From: Desulfobulbus sp. Tol-SR
GTDB taxonomy: Bacteria; Desulfobacterota; Desulfobulbia; Desulfobulbales; Desulfocapsaceae
Direction: 5' to 3'
Assembly (NCBI GenBank): GCA_000769715.1
Contig: JROS01000102.1
Location: forward strand, 1-35,871
Length of the DNA stretch: 35,871 bases
The notes under the pieces are model-generated. The model was not told the origin of the DNA and did no database searches. It saw only the letters and a list, made by a program, of their open reading frames with translations. The position numbers were made by a program, and so were the translations under genes. This document shows, piece by piece, positions 17,550 to 25,337 of this stretch (within the stretch, counting starts at the first letter, position 1; every line of letters starts with the position of its first letter).

Positions 17550-18179
17550 ATGAAGAAAGTATTCTGCACTTCACTGGTTGCGGCGACGTTCGTGTTTACC
17601 GCCAGTGCCTACAGCGCCGACGGGGTGTACATCAGTGCCGATGTGGGTATGGCCCTGGCCGAGGACGCCGACATGGGAGTCGAAGGTGATCCCTTTGAGT
17701 TATCGACGGAGTTTGATTCGGGTTTGGCGGTTACCGGCGCGATCGGTTACCGGCTGGGAAGTTTCCGTATGGAAGCGGAAGTCGGCTACCAGGAGAATGA
17801 TCTGGACGAATGGAGCGCTTTCGGCGTGGGCGTTCCTTTGAAGGGAGATATGAATGCTACGTCGTTTCTCGCCAATGGCTATTATGATTTTGCCAACAGC
17901 AGCCGATTCACCCCCTTTGTCACTGCCGGCATCGGTATGGCCAACGTCGAGATAAATGATCTTGCTATCCCTGGTTCAGGGCTGCAGCCGACGAGTGATG
18001 ATGATACCGTGTTCGCCTGGCAGGTTGGGGCAGGGGTGAGCTATGCCGTCAATGCAAATTTCGATCTCGAAGTGAAATACCGGTATTTCATGACCGATGA
18101 TCTGGAATTTTCGGATGGCGTTTATGTAGACTCACCCTCCAGTCATAACATCTACTTAGGCATGCGCTATACGTTCTGA
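17550..18179 (+). CDS. Outer-membrane beta-barrel protein (OmpA-like/OmpX-like porin family)
   Basis: This 209-residue secreted protein starts at ATG 17550, preceded by GAGGAGGT at 17538-17545. A signal peptide (MKKVFCTSLVAATFVFTASA, cleavage after YSA) is followed by alternating amphipathic strands. These begin with GVYISADVGMALAEDADM and include GAIGYRLGSFRMEAEVGYQ. The last strand is YLGMRYTF, ending in the aromatic residue recognised by the BAM assembly machinery. Size and layout fit an eight-stranded barrel such as OmpW/OmpX or the OmpA N-terminal domain; there is no peptidoglycan-binding domain. Its exact role is unknown. It stands alone, with its own promoter and a strong terminator, and has more AT-rich upstream DNA than the surrounding genes. 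It may be an abundant envelope protein. Confidence 0.88.
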   Translation: MKKVFCTSLVAATFVFTASAYSADGVYISADVGMALAEDADMGVEGDPFELSTEFDSGLAVTGAIGYRLGSFRMEAEVGYQENDLDEWSAFGVGVPLKGDMNATSFLANGYYDFANSSRFTPFVTAGIGMANVEINDLAIPGSGLQPTSDDDTVFAWQVGAGVSYAVNANFDLEVKYRYFMTDDLEFSDGVYVDSPSSHNIYLGMRYTF

Positions 18180-18186
18180 GCTGTTG

Positions 18187-18251
18187 CAGCCAATCGTCTC
18201 CCGGTCGGTTCCGTCGAGGCGATTGGCTGTTCCCCCCTTCCCCTTTTTTTT
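18187..18251 (+). terminator. Rho-independent terminator of the outer-membrane protein gene
   Basis: CAGCCAATCGTCT (18187-18199) pairs with AGGCGATTGGCTG (18217-18229), giving a 13-bp stem with one G-U pair. A pyrimidine-rich tail with eight Ts (18244-18251) follows. It begins 7 bp after the stop codon. Confidence 0.75.
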
Positions 18252-18313
18252 CCGGAATTGCCCGATACTCCCCCTGGTCGTGACGAACGGAGACAACCCG
18301 CTTGGGCAACTGA

Positions 18314-18631
18314 TTACGCCGCGGCTATTGAAAAGAGGGGCGGCTCGATGCGGGTCCCCTTGCAGCGGGGGCACTTGCCGGGTTTCCGCGGTCTGGCCCG
18401 GTGTTTGAAGATATAGCCGCAATCACCGCATTCAGCGGGGATAATGACCAGGATTCCCGACCGTTGAAGGTGGTCGAGATGGTCGTAGAGCTCTTTTTCA
18501 GATTTCCTGATCTCTTTCGAAAGAACGCTGACGGGCAGCTGTCTGCCTGCAAGGAGGTGCATCAATTCCCGTCTGATGGTGGCGTCGCGTTCTTCCGGGA
18601 CAGTCTCTTTTTTTCTGAGTGGACGGATCAC
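18314..18631 (-). CDS. Predicted transcriptional regulator: winged helix plus C-terminal zinc ribbon
   Basis: This 105-residue protein starts at GTG 18631, with GGAG 8 nt upstream. The N-terminal half has a helix-turn-helix pattern (LPVSVLSKEIRKSEKELYDH, then LDHLQRSG). The C-terminal half holds a four-cysteine zinc ribbon: ECGDCGYIFK and PGKCPRCKGTRIEPP. This arrangement is known as a small predicted regulator family (COG3357 type) in archaea and deltaproteobacteria. It probably binds DNA. Its targets are not known; the neighbouring Mut7-C and Cys-rich genes are candidates. The gap to the upstream Mut7-C gene is 85 bp. Confidence 0.82.
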   Translation of the reverse strand: MIRPLRKKETVPEERDATIRRELMHLLAGRQLPVSVLSKEIRKSEKELYDHLDHLQRSGILVIIPAECGDCGYIFKHRARPRKPGKCPRCKGTRIEPPLFSIAAA

Positions 18632-18716
18632 AGCCGATGCTCCGCGTTGCCGATATCTTCAATCCACGATACCGGCTGATCTCTGTTGGTTTCGACAGCG
18701 GCCCGGAGGTAACGCC

Positions 18717-19466
18717 CTAATGACCCTCCAGCATCCGCTGCATCCTCGCGACATGACTCCCTTCCCAGTAGATCTTATCACATCGGCTGCAGATGCTGAA
18801 AGCATCGACATGGCGGATGGTGAGCGGTTCCAGGCGCGGCAGTATATCCTGTTTCGGCACCGGCTCCAGCACTGTGTTGCACTGAAGACAGCGGCTGAAC
18901 GCCCGGAGCAGTTCCGTGACGCCGAAGACATCGAATACCTCCCGCATCTGGGCGACCGGCGACTCGGCCCTGATATAACGGCCGTACACCACCTCTTTCC
19001 TCTTCAGCAGGTCGAGGCTGCGGGTGAGAAGGATGCGCGGCTCCAGTTGAAGCACCTGCAGGATCTTCGCATCGTCCCAGGTGGAATCGTACAACGTGTC
19101 GAACCCGGCCATCCGCAGGTAGCGGGCCAGCCGGCCGGCATTGATATCGACGACAAAGCCGAGGCCCTGGAGGGGATGGGGGTGCAGCAGGGTGGGTTGT
19201 GTCACCTCCCAGGGGACAGGGATCGGGAGGATGTCGAAGCGTCGACCGGCCGCCACGAGTCGGGAAAACTGCACCGGCAGGCCGTCGCAGAGAATTTCTC
19301 CGACCTCGGTGTGCGGCACGCCGAAGGACTCGATCACATCCTTGATGGAGGCGGAGCGGGTGACGGGCTGGATGATCGGCGTGGCGCCACGCCAGCGGCG
19401 GCGGAGCAGATTCGTCAGATCACCGTGAAAATGAAAGAAGGCGTTCATGTCACCAGAGCCGGCCAC
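18717..19466 (-). CDS. Mut7-C RNase-domain protein with N-terminal ubiquitin-like (ThiS/MoaD-like) domain
   Basis: This 249-residue protein has two parts. Residues 1 to about 90 form a Mut7-C ubiquitin-type domain (FFHFHGDLTNLL, SIKDVIESFGVPHTEVG, then DILPIPVPW). Residues about 100-249 form the Mut7-C domain, related to PIN nucleases: GFVVDINAGRLARYLRMAGF, RILLTRSLDLL, and a zinc ribbon made of RCLQCNTVL and CSRCDKIYW. The aspartates of FVVD and LTRSLD fit the PIN-like acidic site. The in-vivo substrate is not known. A GTG at 19466 or an ATG at 19448 could be the start. The upstream 70-residue Cys-rich gene ends only 18 bp away, so the two are probably co-transcribed from the promoter at 19837-19865. 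Confidence 0.88.
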   Translation of the reverse strand: MAGSGDMNAFFHFHGDLTNLLRRRWRGATPIIQPVTRSASIKDVIESFGVPHTEVGEILCDGLPVQFSRLVAAGRRFDILPIPVPWEVTQPTLLHPHPLQGLGFVVDINAGRLARYLRMAGFDTLYDSTWDDAKILQVLQLEPRILLTRSLDLLKRKEVVYGRYIRAESPVAQMREVFDVFGVTELLRAFSRCLQCNTVLEPVPKQDILPRLEPLTIRHVDAFSICSRCDKIYWEGSHVARMQRMLEGH

Positions 19467-19484
19467 CGATCGTCTGCCCGGATT

Positions 19485-19697
19485 TCAGTCGACCCGGCTC
19501 GGACTGCACAGCGTGTTCGAGTCGGCTGAAAAGCTGCCGCAGGTCGTACAGACGAAAGTCATGTCCACCAGTTTGCTGTCGCAGATCTTCTCCAGTGAAG
19601 CGCCGCAGAACTTGTGGTTCAGGACTTCATTGGTCGGGTTGCAGAGTTTGCTGGAGTCTTCGCCGGATGCACCGCAATTTCGGCATGAATACACCAT
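19485..19697 (-). CDS. Eight-cysteine 70-residue protein, paralogue 1 (putative metal-binding)
   Basis: A 70-residue protein starts at 19697 behind AGGAGGT. The cysteines are C5, C8, C19, C31, C39, C50, C53 and C64. The N-terminal half has C-x2-C-G-x9-L-C-N-P and the C-terminal half has C-x2-C-G-x9-L-C-S-P, with identical spacing. A middle C-x7-C pair could complete two four-cysteine sites. The same eight positions are conserved in the proteins at 28383-28595 and 32518-32730. Two zinc or Fe-S sites per protein are the simplest model. No named family is recognised. This copy is followed after 18 bp by the Mut7-C gene. It lacks a signal peptide. Confidence 0.82.
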   Translation of the reverse strand: MVYSCRNCGASGEDSSKLCNPTNEVLNHKFCGASLEKICDSKLVDMTFVCTTCGSFSADSNTLCSPSRVD

Positions 19698-19836
19698 TGG
19701 GGGACCTCCTCTTGCTGGAAATGCACGGCAATCCCGTTACCCGCCGCCATGATCGGCGCCCGGTATTTCCATGGCAGTCAAATAACGAAATCGTACTGGA
19801 AGATACCTGGCTGATGAAACAGATTGCCCATATAGA

Positions 19837-19865
19837 AAGCTAAGAGGTGGACGCTGCATTGTCAA
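19837..19865 (-). promoter_or_regulatory. Conserved sigma-70 promoter of paralogue 1
   Basis: On the minus strand TTGACA (19860-19865) is followed by a 17-bp spacer and TAGCTT (19837-19842). The spacer ends in ACCTCT, as in the other two copies. It is 140 nt upstream of the start codon and probably also drives the Mut7-C gene. Confidence 0.7.
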
Positions 19866-20010
19866 TAGAGCCGTGGCCCCGGGGACCGTGCCGGCGGCGG
19901 TGCTGCATGGCGGCCGGACACCCGGCGCCGAGGGCGGCCTTGGTGTGGAATCAAGCGGTGCCATTTCGGTGTCCGCAAACAGCGGCTCAAGGCGAGGTCG
20001 GGCGGGGCCG

Positions 20011-20628
20011 CTATCGATCGCTTGTTCGGCCGGATGCTGCTCCCAGCCGTTCGCATATCCCGACCGCTACGGCAAAGACGATATCGGTCGCCAGATGCTG
20101 GGCGATGGTTCGATCGAACAGGATCCCGGCCTCCGCCGGAAATTCCTCGTCACCACGCCAGTACAGGGCCGCCACCGAGATTCGTGGCGCTATCGCAAAG
20201 ACATGGGCGGCATCGGCGAGGGCGAGGGGAAGGCCTCGCAGCTGTTGGCATCGGCGTTTGAATGCCGGGAGATCGTTGCCGAAACGATTGGAGATGCATT
20301 CTGTCGGGATGGCATGGGGACCGCGGAAAAAAGTGGCACCGCCCGGGATATCCTTCTCGGAAATCCATTGCCCTGCCGGCTCGATCGCCTTTGCCCGCAG
20401 CAGGTAGTGGACGATGAAGAGGTCAAAATAGGGGTGAAGCCGTTCCGACCCGTCACCAGCGGGCTCGATCTTCATCAGGTGCGGATAGACCCTGTAATCC
20501 TGATCCCAGACGGCGACGGTGTAATACCTGTCCGTCCCGTCATAGGTACACTGGGCCCGGGTGCAGACCTCAACCGGCTCCAGGGCCGAGAGCTGTTGAA
20601 AATACATCCTGTCGATCAAGTCCGGCAT
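20011..20628 (-). CDS. DUF3786 family protein
   Basis: This 205-residue protein matches the DUF3786 pattern. The diagnostic segment is LFIVHYLLRAKAIEPAGQWI followed by S-E-K-D-I-P-G-G-A-T-F-F-R-G-P-H, then FGNDLPAFKRRCQQLRG near residue 125. The N-terminus has one or two cysteines (EVCTRAQCTYDG). The family occurs mainly in anaerobic bacteria and archaea and has no established function. Some relatives are associated with corrinoid or Fe-S proteins, but nothing of the kind is adjacent here. No clear ribosome site precedes ATG 20628; a second ATG lies seven codons later. The next gene on the strand is the Cys-rich paralogue 1, separated by 313 bp containing that gene's promoter. Confidence 0.83.
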   Translation of the reverse strand: MPDLIDRMYFQQLSALEPVEVCTRAQCTYDGTDRYYTVAVWDQDYRVYPHLMKIEPAGDGSERLHPYFDLFIVHYLLRAKAIEPAGQWISEKDIPGGATFFRGPHAIPTECISNRFGNDLPAFKRRCQQLRGLPLALADAAHVFAIAPRISVAALYWRGDEEFPAEAGILFDRTIAQHLATDIVFAVAVGICERLGAASGRTSDR

Positions 20629-20884
20629 AATCTGTTCAAGGAGGTTGATGGGTGCAACCAGGCCATAGCCATCGGCAGACTGGCGTCATCAGGCAAAGTG
20701 GTTATGGTGTACCCATGCCGGAAACCCCGACGAGTAGTGATTCAGGTGCTTCCGGGGGTGGGTCCTGTCGCGGGATCCTTCACCGCACACGTGGTGCCGC
20801 GCTGGATGTGATCGGCTGTGGCGACGGATGTGGTGCGGAGGACCCCGGATCAGCGAAGATCATACCAGCAAAAGGAGGACGAAA

Positions 20885-21460
20885 ATGAGACTATTACCGA
20901 TTTCATTCATTGTCGCATGTATTTTCGGGATATCAACCATGGCCGCTGCCGCTGAAATCGAGGATTATTCGGCGACCATCAAGATTTTTCGAGAATCCCC
21001 TGTCGTTGAAAAGTTTTTCAATAATTCATATGGATATGCCGTATTCCCGCTGATCGGCAAGGGCGGATTTGTCGTCGGCGGCTCCTATGGCAAAGGCCAG
21101 GTCTACCGTGGGGCTGCAGTGACCGGGAAATCATCGGTGATCGAGGGAACGATCGGATTTCAGGCGGGAGGACAGGCCTTCAGTGAGATCATCTTTTTCC
21201 AGGACAAACGGGCATACGATGAATTCACCAGCGGGAATTTCGAGTTCGGCGCCACTGCCCAGGCGGTCGCCATAACGGTGGGGGCAGGGGCCAGGGCCGG
21301 AACCACAGGTGTCAGCGCCGGCGTCAGTACCGGTCCGGAGAGTGGATCCCATGCTGAGACCAAATATTCGAAGGGGATGGTTGTCTTCGTGCACGCCAAG
21401 GGCGGTCTGATGTACGAGTTTTCCGTCGGTGGCCAGAAATTCACCTTCGAGCCTCTGTAA
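20885..21460 (+). CDS. SYLF (Ysc84) domain protein, exported
   Basis: This 191-residue protein starts at ATG 20885 behind AGGAGG. A signal peptide (ISFIVACIFGISTMAAAA) is followed by a SYLF/Ysc84 domain. Recognisable parts are SYGYAVFPLIGKGGFVVGGS, GKGQVYRGAAVTGKSSVIEG and GFQAGGQAFSEIIFFQ, plus the C-terminal KGMVVFVHAKGGLMYEFSVG. Eukaryotic and bacterial members bind phosphoinositides or other lipids; bacterial ones are usually periplasmic or lipid-associated. The precise role is unknown. A strong hairpin (21583-21612) lies about 120 bp downstream and is shared with the convergent small gene. Confidence 0.9.
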   Translation: MRLLPISFIVACIFGISTMAAAAEIEDYSATIKIFRESPVVEKFFNNSYGYAVFPLIGKGGFVVGGSYGKGQVYRGAAVTGKSSVIEGTIGFQAGGQAFSEIIFFQDKRAYDEFTSGNFEFGATAQAVAITVGAGARAGTTGVSAGVSTGPESGSHAETKYSKGMVVFVHAKGGLMYEFSVGGQKFTFEPL

Positions 21461-21582
21461 TACCTGAGAAAGACGTGGAGAACTGTTGCGAAATTCCTTC
21501 GTCACCTTAACGCTGACCTCGGGATCGTCGTATGCATGCGTCGTCCATGTCATATCTCCGGTGGAGGCAGGCCTGAATACAG

Positions 21583-21612
21583 AAAGGGACCGTCCGGTTG
21601 GACGGTCCCTTT
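21583..21612. terminator. Strong hairpin between convergent genes
   Basis: AAAGGGACCGTCC (21583-21595) pairs perfectly with GGACGGTCCCTTT (21600-21612) around a GGTT loop. It lies between the SYLF gene (plus) and the small gene ending at 21657 (minus) and can serve either strand. Confidence 0.75.
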
Positions 21613-21656
21613 GTTGATTGCCAATGCCGATCAGGTCCCGCATCGCTTCCCATATG

Positions 21657-21923
21657 TCAGTGTTCGCTGCAGGTCAGCAGGTCGAAGTTATGCTTGAGCT
21701 GCCCCACCTGCACGCCGAGAGGGATGCAGAGCTTGCCTTCCAGGCAGACGCTCGCCTCATCTACGTCGACGAATGTGCGTAAATGACGATCCTCATGATG
21801 CAGGTCCACCGTCCAGGCCTGGACCTTGTCGTCAAATTCGACATCAAAATCGATGTCGCACGCTCCCACCTTAGGAAAGACCTCCTCTATTTTTTTACAT
21901 AGCGCTTCTTTGGTTATCATCAT
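21657..21923 (-). CDS. Small conserved-type protein with three cysteines, unknown
   Basis: An 88-residue protein starts at ATG 21923, since GGAGG is 5 nt upstream; the frame opens slightly earlier with an ATG overlapping that site. The sequence begins MMITKEALCKKIEEVFPKVG and continues with a mixed acidic beta region (CDIDFDVEFDDKVQAW). It ends in a segment with CLEGKLCIPLGVQVGQLK. It resembles short uncharacterised proteins seen in sulfate reducers and relatives. C25 of GACDIDFD and the pair C-x6-C could be redox or metal sites, but this is speculation. It is soluble, with no signal peptide. A possible promoter lies at 21983-22010. Confidence 0.7.
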   Translation of the reverse strand: MMITKEALCKKIEEVFPKVGACDIDFDVEFDDKVQAWTVDLHHEDRHLRTFVDVDEASVCLEGKLCIPLGVQVGQLKHNFDLLTCSEH

Positions 21924-21982
21924 TGTATCCTCCATTCTTCAAATGGATTACACAGCAGAGATGAAACTCTACTGATACATTC

Positions 21983-22010
21983 ACTATAAGGATGAGCCCA
22001 AGATAAACAA
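21983..22010 (-). promoter_or_regulatory. Possible sigma-70 promoter of the small gene at 21657-21923
   Basis: On the minus strand TTGTTT (22005-22010), a 16-bp spacer and TATAGT (21983-21988) lie about 60 bp upstream of the start codon. The spacer is one base shorter than ideal. Confidence 0.35.
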
Positions 22011-22185
22011 GAAGCTCCCCTGTGTGGCGATTTCGACAAGGTTCCGGTTGCCGGGTCTCGGCAGCGGGGTTCCGGCGTTTTTACTTGTCAGTCTTCGGGG
22101 ATTGTTCTATTGTAAAAATATACATTATTCCTGATAGATGAAGATGGATTGGAGTTGAAAAAACGGATGGGGAGCGGGAATAACG

Positions 22186-22908
22186 ATGCTCTTTCGACGT
22201 ATTTCGAGGAGCGAGTGCTTGGGGCGGACCTTCCTCGGCTCCGGTATATCCCCGGTAGACAGTATTGATTCTGATATCGTTGAATTACAGCATGAGGATG
22301 TGCTGACCATGGGTGAGAGAGACAATACCGATATTCTGAGAGCGGTATTCGATGCGTTGCCGTCGCTGGTCTTTGTGGTCGACCAGGATGTCAGGATTCA
22401 AGAGTGCAATGCCGCCGCCGCCGAACTGCTGATGGCCGACAAGGGGACGGTGATCAAACAGCGCGCCGGCGACATCATGCACTGTGTGCATTCGCACGAA
22501 GGGATTGAGGGTTGCGGCACCACCCCGTCCTGCAGAAAATGCATCATCCGCGCTTCGGTGACCGAAGCATTCAACGGCGGGCGCGTGGTGCGGCGGCGGA
22601 CCAGGATTGATCTTGTCAAAGGCGGGGAAAAGATCGAGCTATACGCTCTCATCACCACTTCCCCGTTTTTCTTTGAGATGAGGACCCTGGTGCTGCTGGT
22701 GATCGAGGACATCAGTGAGATCGCCGAGTTATATCGTATGATACCGATCTGTTCCGTCTGCAGAAAAGTCCGGGACGACCAGAAATCCTGGATGGTCGTT
22801 GAGGCCTATTTCAAGAATAACTGGGGTGTCGACTTCTCCCACGGCCTGTGTCCGGACTGCTACAGGATCGAGCGGGACAAGCTCGAGGCCTGCTTCAAAA
22901 CCGGCTAG
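22186..22908 (+). CDS. PAS-domain protein with cysteine-rich insert and C-terminal Cys motif, no output domain
   Basis: The frame encodes up to 240 residues; ATG 22309 is a second plausible start and would give 199. A PAS domain spans LRAVFDALPSLVFVVDQDVR to IEDISEIAEL. Within it is the cysteine-rich segment MHCVHSHEGIEGCG followed by C-R-K-C, as in many deltaproteobacterial PAS proteins. The C-terminal tail is the familiar IPICSVCRKVRDDQKSW followed by FSHGLCPDCYR, with two C-x2-C pairs. It is thus a soluble sensor without kinase, cyclase or DNA-binding domain. It may bind haem, a metal or an Fe-S cluster and signal through partners. No dedicated partner is adjacent. Confidence 0.83.
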   Translation: MLFRRISRSECLGRTFLGSGISPVDSIDSDIVELQHEDVLTMGERDNTDILRAVFDALPSLVFVVDQDVRIQECNAAAAELLMADKGTVIKQRAGDIMHCVHSHEGIEGCGTTPSCRKCIIRASVTEAFNGGRVVRRRTRIDLVKGGEKIELYALITTSPFFFEMRTLVLLVIEDISEIAELYRMIPICSVCRKVRDDQKSWMVVEAYFKNNWGVDFSHGLCPDCYRIERDKLEACFKTG

Positions 22909-22940
22909 ACCGGCCTCGCCGGGCCAAATCAACAGCCTGG

Positions 22941-22968
22941 TAACCTGGCCCGCCTCCGGGCCAGGTTA
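22941..22968. terminator. Strong hairpin between the PAS gene and pckA
   Basis: TAACCTGGCCCG (22941-22952) pairs perfectly with CGGGCCAGGTTA (22957-22968) around CCTC. It sits between convergent genes but has no T-tract on either strand, so its efficiency as a terminator is uncertain. Confidence 0.5.
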
Positions 22969-23037
22969 TGATCTCACACCCGTCCTGTAATCATATGCGG
23001 GCCTGATCGCCATCGGGGCGATGCCCCCGGTCACCAC

Positions 23038-24630
23038 TCACATGACATTGGCCACATTGGCCGTGACATCCGGTTCGTACTTCCTGAAATTTTCCTTGAA
23101 CATTCCCACCAGCCTGGTTGCCGTTTCGTCATATTTCTGCTTGTCGGCCCAGGTTTGGCGCGGGTTGAGAACCTCGGCCGGCACCTCGGCGCAGCTGGTC
23201 GGGATGTCGAGGCCGAAGAATGCATCCTTCTCGAAGCCCCCGGCGTTCAGGGAGCCGTTCAAGGCCGCATTGACCAGGGCCCGGGAGTAGCCGATCTTCA
23301 TCCGCGAGCCGACGCCGTATGCTCCGCCGCTCCAGCCGGTATTGACCAGCCAGCAGGTGACATTGTGCCTGGCGATCTTGTCCCGCAGCAGCTCGCCGTA
23401 CACGGTCGGGTTGAGCGGCATGAACGGACCGCCGAAACAGGTGGAAAAGGTGGCCGTCGGTTCGGTGATCCCGGCCTCCGTTCCGGCCACCTTGGCGGTA
23501 TAGCCGGAGAGGAAGTGGAACATTGCCTGGGCCGGGGTCAGGCGGGCGATCGGCGGCAGGACGCCGAAGGCGTCGCAGGTGAGCATGATGATATTGGCCG
23601 GATGGCCGCCGCAGCCGCTTCCGACGATATTGGGGATGTGGGTCAGCGGGTACGAAGCGCGGGTATTTTCGGTGAAGGAATCGTCCGCCAGGTCGACCCG
23701 GCGGCTGAAGGTATCGATCGCCACGTTCTCGAGGACGGTGCCGAAGCGGCGGGTCGTCTCGTAGATCTCCGGCTCGGCCTCCCTGGAGAGATTGATGATC
23801 TTGGCATAACAGCCGCCTTCGAAGTTGAACACCCCCCTGTCGTCCCAGCCATGCTCGTCATCGCCGATCAACGAGCGGTTCGGGTCGGCGGAGAGGGTGG
23901 TCTTGCCGGTGCCGGACAGGCCGAAGAAGACGGCGGTGTCGCCCTGCGGCCCGACATTGGCGGAACAGTGCATCGCCATGACCTGCTTTTCCACCGGCAG
24001 CAGGTAATTGAGGATGGTGAAGATCCCCTTCTTGATCTCGCCGGCATAGCTCGTGCCGCCGATGATGATCATCCGGCGGGCGAAATTGATAATGATGAAG
24101 GTCTCGGAATTGGTGCCGTCGATCGATGGGAGGGCGTGAAAGTTGGGCATGTTGACGACGGTAAACCGGGGTGCGTGGTGCTGCAGTTCCTCCTCCGTCG
24201 CATTGATGAACATGTTGCGGGCGAACAGGGAGTGCCAGGCCTTCTCGGTGACGACCCGGATCGGCAGCCGGTGCTCCGGGTGGGCGCCGGCAAAACAGTC
24301 CTGCACGAACAGGTCGCGGCCCTGCATGTAGGCGCACATCCGTTTGTAGAGCGCGTCGAACAGTGCAGGGTCGAAGGGCCGATTGACCTTGCCCCAAGCG
24401 ATGTTGTCGTGGCTGGTCGGCTCGTCGACGATGAATTTCTCGTTGGCGGCCCGACCGGTGTAATGTCCGGTCTTGACCGCGACGGCGCCGAGGTGGGAAA
24501 TCAGGCCTTCGCCGCGCTTGACGATCTGCTCGTAGAGCACCGATGTCGGCGGCGTCCAGTAGATCAGGTTGGCATTGGTGATGCCATGCGCTTCGAGCCC
24601 CGTGCCTCTGGTGATGTCGTTCAGCCTCAT
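23038..24630 (-). CDS. pckA: Phosphoenolpyruvate carboxykinase (ATP)
   Basis: This 530-residue enzyme converts oxaloacetate plus ATP to phosphoenolpyruvate, ADP and CO2 in gluconeogenesis, or runs in reverse. The N-terminus MRLNDITRGTGLEAHGITNAN is typical. The active site is complete: YTGRAANEKFIVDEP, the kinase-1a P-loop GLSGTGKTTLSADP, the kinase-2 metal motif IGDDEHGWD, and the adenine-binding LTPAQAMFHFLSGYTAKVAG. The C-terminal NTGWSGGAYGVGSRM is also present. The length equals the family average. It stands alone and faces the PAS gene. A long plus-strand open frame inside it is a shadow of the high GC content. Confidence 0.97.
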   Translation of the reverse strand: MRLNDITRGTGLEAHGITNANLIYWTPPTSVLYEQIVKRGEGLISHLGAVAVKTGHYTGRAANEKFIVDEPTSHDNIAWGKVNRPFDPALFDALYKRMCAYMQGRDLFVQDCFAGAHPEHRLPIRVVTEKAWHSLFARNMFINATEEELQHHAPRFTVVNMPNFHALPSIDGTNSETFIIINFARRMIIIGGTSYAGEIKKGIFTILNYLLPVEKQVMAMHCSANVGPQGDTAVFFGLSGTGKTTLSADPNRSLIGDDEHGWDDRGVFNFEGGCYAKIINLSREAEPEIYETTRRFGTVLENVAIDTFSRRVDLADDSFTENTRASYPLTHIPNIVGSGCGGHPANIIMLTCDAFGVLPPIARLTPAQAMFHFLSGYTAKVAGTEAGITEPTATFSTCFGGPFMPLNPTVYGELLRDKIARHNVTCWLVNTGWSGGAYGVGSRMKIGYSRALVNAALNGSLNAGGFEKDAFFGLDIPTSCAEVPAEVLNPRQTWADKQKYDETATRLVGMFKENFRKYEPDVTANVANVM

Positions 24631-24794
24631 TGTCTCGCTCCCCCGTTGTAATAGTAAGTCTTGCCGATCAATCCTGTGTTCTTCATCATTGATCCGCCAA
24701 TTGATACAGAAGATTATCCCGGTTGCTGCCGGGCAGTTGGCTGTGACCGCGCGGCTTGAGCGACGACCGGCTCCAGCGGGTTGTGGCGACGCCG

Positions 24795-25049
24795 TTATTC
24801 AGGATGCGGCCACGGACCGTGCTTCTCTTCGACCAGGTAACAAAAGCGATCCCACTCCACCTCCCGTCCCGAGAAGGGGCAGCGGAGCCTGATTTTGCGA
24901 TCGCTCAGGCCGATCACCTTCCAGTCTCCCCGCCGGGGGCCACTTTCGATGAAGATCCGATGGCCGACCTGCAGAGGGTATGGCTTGAAAACCAGATAAG
25001 AAGACTTGGCTCCCTCTCCGTCGGAAGAGGTGACGTTGTCATCGGTCAT
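24795..25049 (-). CDS. Small soluble protein of unknown function (beta-rich)
   Basis: An 84-residue protein starts at ATG 25049, with AGGAG 8 nt upstream. After a polar N-terminus (MTDDNVTSSDGEGAKSSYLV) it shows a pattern of short strands: PLQVGHRIFIESGPRRGDWK, VIGLSDRKIRLRCPFSGREV and EWDRFCYLVEE. This resembles an SH3-like or KOW-like small barrel, such as those in translation- or nucleic-acid-associated proteins, but no family can be assigned. The gene lies just upstream of pckA on the same strand with a 164-bp gap. Confidence 0.65.
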   Translation of the reverse strand: MTDDNVTSSDGEGAKSSYLVFKPYPLQVGHRIFIESGPRRGDWKVIGLSDRKIRLRCPFSGREVEWDRFCYLVEEKHGPWPHPE

Positions 25050-25337
25050 GATGCGTACTCCTGTCACTGTGGGTGCGTGTGGCTGAATCCCGGGTTCGTA
25101 GTGGCATAAGGGTCCTGAAAATGGAAGTCGATCAGTCAATTATAGGGGACAGGGGAGAGGCGGGTCAAGGGCGGGACCAAATGATGCCGGGAGGACGAGC
25201 GACGCGTTTTCCGGGGGCGATGGGGAAATCCGCCGTCGATTGTATCCGGGCAAACGAGAGCAAGCGTGCCGCAGCCTGGCGGGTCGGGATGATCGATCTG
25301 GTGCAGCCGCCCTCTGGGCACAGGTATATGACCGGGG

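Noticed and set aside
20690..20800. GCAAAG element suggesting a c-di-GMP riboswitch
   Set aside because: The other conserved parts of the GEMM aptamer are absent.
23155..24651. 498-codon plus-strand frame opposite pckA
   Set aside because: It mirrors the complete pckA coding sequence and is a GC artefact.
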